Positions 60,439-64,000 of a stretch of DNA of 64,000 nucleotides are shown one piece after another (the stretch's first letter is position 1; each line of letters starts with the position of its first letter). The position numbers and the translations under genes are program-made. The stretch is from CBDCCV01 sp965215025 (GTDB lineage: Bacteria > Bacteroidota > Rhodothermia > Rhodothermales > Salinibacteraceae): the NCBI GenBank assembly GCA_965215025.1, contig CBDCCV010000002.1, forward strand, positions 930,001-994,000, read 5' to 3'. The notes below the pieces were generated by a model. The model was not told the origin of the DNA and did no database searches. It saw nothing but the letters and a program-made list of their open reading frames with translations.

Positions 60439-62441
60439 GCCGTCTTGTCATCGGAGATAACGTCCATGCTGGAAAGGAAATGCCGGTCAGTCTGAGTGCG
60501 GAGCAACGCCTCCGGCATACCCACATAATTGGAGCAACCGGCACCGGCAAGTCGCATCTGCTTTTGAACCTCATCATCCAGGACATCGAAGCCGGCAACG
60601 GCGTCGCAGTCCTCGATCCCCACGGCGATGTCATTGACCAACTGCTGCCGTACATACCGAAAAAGCGAGCCAAAGACGTCGTGCTCTTCGATCCGGCGGA
60701 CGAAGCCTACCCGATTGGCTTCAATATCCTCTCGGCCCACTCGACCCTCGAAAAACAGCTTCTCTCCTCGGACCTCGTCGCCACCTTCCGGCGTCTGTCC
60801 ACCAGTTGGGGCGACCGGATGCACTCGTTGCTCGCCAATGCCACCCTCGCCTTTCTCGAGTCAAAGCAGGGCGGCACGCTCGCCGACTTACGGCGCTTTC
60901 TCTTGGAAAAAGAGTATCGCAAGCGGTTTCTCGCGACGGTCGCTGATCCCGAGGTCGTCTACTTCTGGCAGAAGGAGTTTCCACTGCTGTCGGGTCGTCC
61001 CCAAGCGCCACTTCTCACGCGTCTGGACACGTTCCTGCGCCCGCGCCTCATCCGGCACATCGTAGCGCAAAAAGAGAACCGCCTTGACTTCGCCCGCGTG
61101 GTGAACGAGGGCAAGATTTTTCTCGGCAAACTCGCCCAGGGGCTGATCGGCGAGGAGAACGCGTATTTGTTGGGGACGCTCCTGGTCTCGAAGTTCTACC
61201 AGACGGCCCTCTCCCGCCAGAGCATAGAAGAAACCGAGCGTCGCCCTTTCTACCTGTACATTGACGAGTTTCACCACTTCATCACCCCATCGCTTTCCAC
61301 GATCCTGTCGGGAGCGCGCAAGTATGCTCTCGGCCTTACCTTGGCCCATCACGATCTGCGCCAGCTCTCTTCCCGTGATCCGGAACTGACGGCCGCTGTA
61401 CTAACGAATCCCTACACCCGCATCTGTTTCCGGGTCGGTGGTGCCGACGCCAGAAAGCTCGAATCTGGTTTTGGATTCTTCGAAGCAAAAGACCTACAGA
61501 ACCTCGGGCGCGGCGAGGCCATCTGCCGGGTGGAGCGGTCGGACTACGACTTCAACTTGCAGACCCGTCCCCATCCCGCTCTCGACCCGGAAGTTGGTCG
61601 AGTTCGACGCGAAGAGATTATCGCGTGCTCCCGCGAGACGTACGGCACGCCCCGCGCTGAGGTCGAGACTCTGCTGCAGAAAGCCAGAACGCCCAGCGGA
61701 AAAGAGACGGTACGTGAGTCGTCCACAGACGCGAAGCAGGAGCCTTCCCGAAAGCCTTCAGAAGAGCCACCGGAAAAGACGCGTTCTCCGGAGCATAGCA
61801 CCCGCCCACAAAAAACCCAGCAAGAGGCCACTACCCCCACCTCGCCGGCAGATAACCCGACACCGCCTATCGCACCGTCACAAGAGGTCGCTAAGGGAGC
61901 CACACCAGCGAAGCTCGGTCGCGGCGGGCGGCAGCATCGGTACCTTCAGGAGCTGATCAAGCGGTGGGCCCAAGCAAACGGCTGGCGTGCCACCATCGAG
62001 CAGTCCATCCTCGACGGACTCGGCAGCGTGGACATCGCCCTTGAACACCAGGAAAAAGACAAAGAGGCATCCGTCGCCTGTGAGATATCCGTGACCTCAA
62101 CGCCCGAGCACGAGTTCGGCAACGTACAGAAGTGTCTGGCGGCCGGATTTGACGACGTGGTGGTCGTCTCCGTAGACAAAAAATCGCTGGAGAAAATTGA
62201 GGCGCACGTCACCGAGTACATCGAAGAGAAAGACCGCTCGCGGGTGCACGTACTAACCCCCGAAGCGCTGTTTTTCTTCCTCTCCGAAACGGCTCTACCG
62301 GGGACCGGAGAAGTCGTCGGCGGATATAACGTAGAGGTCCGCCTCCGGACCGGAAGCAAGGAAGAACAGGGCGCGCGGCGCCAAGCAATCTCGCACGTCA
62401 TTCTGCAGGCCCTCCAGCGGATGCGCGAGGACAGCAGCTAA
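60435..62441 (+). CDS. HerA/VirD4-like ATPase with C-terminal nuclease-like domain
   Basis: A 668-residue protein. Walker A is GATGTGKS (33-40), followed by VLDPHGDVIDQLLPYIP; Walker B is LYIDEFHHF (about 272-280), with LAHHDLRQLSS after it. Residues 410-500 are a Pro/Ser/Glu-rich linker. Residues 505-640 (LIKRWAQANGWRATIEQ, GSVDIALEHQEK, ACEISVTSTPEHEFGNVQKCL) look like a restriction-endonuclease-fold domain with a D...ExS core. It probably pumps or processes DNA at the membrane together with its upstream partner; conjugation, element maintenance or defence are all open. Confidence 0.75.
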   Translation: MSRLVIGDNVHAGKEMPVSLSAEQRLRHTHIIGATGTGKSHLLLNLIIQDIEAGNGVAVLDPHGDVIDQLLPYIPKKRAKDVVLFDPADEAYPIGFNILSAHSTLEKQLLSSDLVATFRRLSTSWGDRMHSLLANATLAFLESKQGGTLADLRRFLLEKEYRKRFLATVADPEVVYFWQKEFPLLSGRPQAPLLTRLDTFLRPRLIRHIVAQKENRLDFARVVNEGKIFLGKLAQGLIGEENAYLLGTLLVSKFYQTALSRQSIEETERRPFYLYIDEFHHFITPSLSTILSGARKYALGLTLAHHDLRQLSSRDPELTAAVLTNPYTRICFRVGGADARKLESGFGFFEAKDLQNLGRGEAICRVERSDYDFNLQTRPHPALDPEVGRVRREEIIACSRETYGTPRAEVETLLQKARTPSGKETVRESSTDAKQEPSRKPSEEPPEKTRSPEHSTRPQKTQQEATTPTSPADNPTPPIAPSQEVAKGATPAKLGRGGRQHRYLQELIKRWAQANGWRATIEQSILDGLGSVDIALEHQEKDKEASVACEISVTSTPEHEFGNVQKCLAAGFDDVVVVSVDKKSLEKIEAHVTEYIEEKDRSRVHVLTPEALFFFLSETALPGTGEVVGGYNVEVRLRTGSKEEQGARRQAISHVILQALQRMREDSS

Positions 62442-62470
62442 CGGCAACAAATCTTCCGGCGGTGAAGACC

Positions 62471-64000
62471 ATGCACGAAACCGGCACCAATTCACCTCCC
62501 CGTCAGAAGCCTATCGGCATCTGGATTCGCGTCTCGCATGAGAACTCGGTCAAGGATGAAAGTCCCGAACATCACGAGCAGCGCGGACGGGCTTATGCCC
62601 AGATAAAAGGCTGGGAAGTGCGCGAGATCTACCGGCTCGACGCCGTCTCGGGCAAATCGGTTAAGGACCTGCCGGAGACTAAACGGATGCTCGCAGACAT
62701 CCGGTCCGGCCGCATCGAGGGCCTGATCTTTTCGAAGCTCGCGCGGCTCGCCCGCAATACGCGAGAACTCTTGGAGTTCGCCGACATCTTCCAAGAGCAC
62801 GACGCCGACCTGGTCTCGCTGCAGGAGTCCATTGATACGTCCACGCCCGCCGGTCGCCTCTTCTACACTTTGTTCGCCGCTCTCGCGCAGTGGGAGCGCG
62901 AGGAGACTTCTGCTCGCGTGGCGGCCTCAGTGCCGGTGCGAGCCAAGCTCGGTAAGCCCCTCGGCGGCCAAGCTCCTTTCGGCTACCAGTGGGTGAACAA
63001 GCAGCTCGTCCCCGACCCCGACGAAGCGCCGGTACTCAAGCGCATGTTCGAGCTTTTCGCTGAGCACAAACGCAAGAAGACAGTCGCTCGGCGTTTGAAC
63101 GAAGCCGGCCATCGTACCCGGCGTGGCGCCCGCTTCTCGGACACGACCGTCAGTCGGCTTTTGCGCAACCCGGTTGCCAAGGGAAAACGCCGGGCCAACT
63201 ACACCAAGAGCCGTGGTACGGGTAAGCGCTGGAAGCTCAAACCCGAGAGCGAGTGGGTCTGGAGCAAGGTCGAGCCGGTCGTCTCCGTCGAGCTATGGGA
63301 GCAGGTTAACCGGATCATCGAGGAACAACGGGCTAAGCGCAAGCGGGTCGGTCGCAAACCCGTCTACCTCTTCGCCGGCGTCACCTACTGCGGGTGCGGA
63401 CACAAGATGTACGTGCCCTCCAACACACCGAAGTACGTCTGCCGGAAGTGCCGCAACAAGATCCCTATTGACGATCTCGACCGGGTCTTCTACGAGCAGC
63501 TTAAGAAGTTCTTCTTCTCGCCGGAGGATATTGCCGACTACCTCAAGCAGGCCGATGGGGTTATCAAGGACAAAGAGAAGCTTTTGGAAGTCTTGGAGCG
63601 CGAACAGCGCTCCGTCACCCGTGAGATGGACAAGACGTATCGGCTCTACGTCGGTGATGAGATTTCGGCCGAAGGATTTGGCCGCGTCTACAAGCCGCTC
63701 GAACAGCGCCTCGCGCAACTGGAAGATGAGATGCCGCGAGTACAAGGTGAACTGGACTTTCTCAAGATTCAGTACCTGTCGAGCGACGACATCTTCTCGC
63801 AGGCCCAAAGCTTCTATAGCCGGTGGCCCGATCTGATCTTCGCGGAGAAGCGGCGGGTGGTCGAGAACGTCGTTCATCGCATTGAGGTGAAGGAGAGGAC
63901 CGTGTTGGTCGAGTTGGCCTTCGCCCCCTCCTCCACCCCACCCTCCTCTTCCTTAGAACTGGCAAAAAGGCAACGAACCGGCACGGGTTCATCGAGGCGA
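62471..64000 (+). CDS. Large serine recombinase (3' end beyond window)
   Basis: Open for 510 codons from ATG 62471 to the right edge. Residues 14-160 are the resolvase catalytic domain: IWIRVSHENS with nucleophile S22, SGRIEGLIFSKLARLARN and LFAALAQWERE. Then comes the recombinase domain (KPLGGQAPFGYQW, VARRLNEAGHRTRRG, TVSRLLRNPVAKG) and a zinc ribbon (YCGCGHKM...YVCRKCRNK), followed by a coiled-coil region. Large serine recombinases integrate phages and integrative elements. Its position 29 bp after the ATPase gene suggests it is the integrase of the element whose genes begin near 58.6 kb; the att sites are not in view. Confidence 0.9.
   Translation, partial: MHETGTNSPPRQKPIGIWIRVSHENSVKDESPEHHEQRGRAYAQIKGWEVREIYRLDAVSGKSVKDLPETKRMLADIRSGRIEGLIFSKLARLARNTRELLEFADIFQEHDADLVSLQESIDTSTPAGRLFYTLFAALAQWEREETSARVAASVPVRAKLGKPLGGQAPFGYQWVNKQLVPDPDEAPVLKRMFELFAEHKRKKTVARRLNEAGHRTRRGARFSDTTVSRLLRNPVAKGKRRANYTKSRGTGKRWKLKPESEWVWSKVEPVVSVELWEQVNRIIEEQRAKRKRVGRKPVYLFAGVTYCGCGHKMYVPSNTPKYVCRKCRNKIPIDDLDRVFYEQLKKFFFSPEDIADYLKQADGVIKDKEKLLEVLEREQRSVTREMDKTYRLYVGDEISAEGFGRVYKPLEQRLAQLEDEMPRVQGELDFLKIQYLSSDDIFSQAQSFYSRWPDLIFAEKRRVVENVVHRIEVKERTVLVELAFAPSSTPPSSSLELAKRQRTGTGSSRR

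Overview
The window looks like a stretch of chromosome from a GC-rich member of the Rhodothermales (Rhodothermota/Bacteroidetes side). The main clue is a secreted endonuclease I (23802-25793) that ends in a typical type IX secretion sorting tail (NYPNP...GxYVYRLE...VLVK). Supporting clues are twin-arginine enzymes, GC-rich codon use, weak or absent Shine-Dalgarno sites at many genes, and an HMA copper chaperone with the CxxxC motif seen in Bacteroidetes. The strain itself cannot be named from the sequence.

Layout. 1-12 kb is ordinary metabolism: an L-fucose-isomerase-like protein running off the left edge, a TAT-exported calcineurin-type phosphoesterase, a GH172 (DUF2961) glycosidase, an esterase, a coherent sulfite module (YeiH-type exporter, divergent LysR regulator, SorA-like sulfite dehydrogenase, SorB-like cytochrome c) and a galactose mutarotase. 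12.5-23.8 kb is accessory DNA. It starts with a broken comM joined to a truncated HTH gene, an IS4-like element with a 9-bp target duplication and an IS3-family element. An island of seven genes follows: a thymidylate-kinase-like gene, a DNA-base-hypermodification-type gene and a thymidylate-synthase-like gene; facing them a SLOG-like gene coupled to a lipase-TPR gene; then a zinc-ribbon protein and a ThsB-like TIR protein. A frameshifted IS982 element closes the block. 23.8-31.5 kb holds two secreted nucleases, a DUF932/HerA-like ATPase pair, a VapC-type toxin-antitoxin module with a decayed duplicate, a STAS-like protein and a glutaredoxin.

31.5-44.4 kb is a copper-resistance region, all on the minus strand: two P1B ATPases (CopA and CopB types), periplasmic multicopper oxidase, outer-membrane CopB, HMA chaperone, cytochrome c, accessory secreted or periplasmic proteins, and an ECF sigma factor with a cysteine-rich tail. 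Four separate transcription units, including the sigma gene itself, are preceded by the same element, TGTAACCG-N13-GCGTCT with exactly 13 bp spacing. I read this as an ECF-sigma copper regulon.

44.5-64 kb is again accessory. A Phd/YefM antitoxin gene is split precisely by an IS256-family element with an 8-bp target duplication. Then come an LpxR-like lipid A deacylase, an unusual cold-shock/IF2N/S1/NYN multidomain nuclease, an isochorismatase-family hydrolase coupled to a two-TM membrane protein, an IS4-family element, and a single-chain BsuBI/PstI-like restriction-modification fusion. A second identical copy of the IS3 element follows. The last genes suggest an integrative element: two membrane-anchored proteins, a HerA-like ATPase with a nuclease-like C-terminus, and a large serine recombinase running off the right edge.

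Frameshifts are concentrated in transposases and gene remnants, which fits real decay. The frameshifted nuclease at 26 kb could be decay or a sequencing error. No rRNA, tRNA or CRISPR array was recognised.
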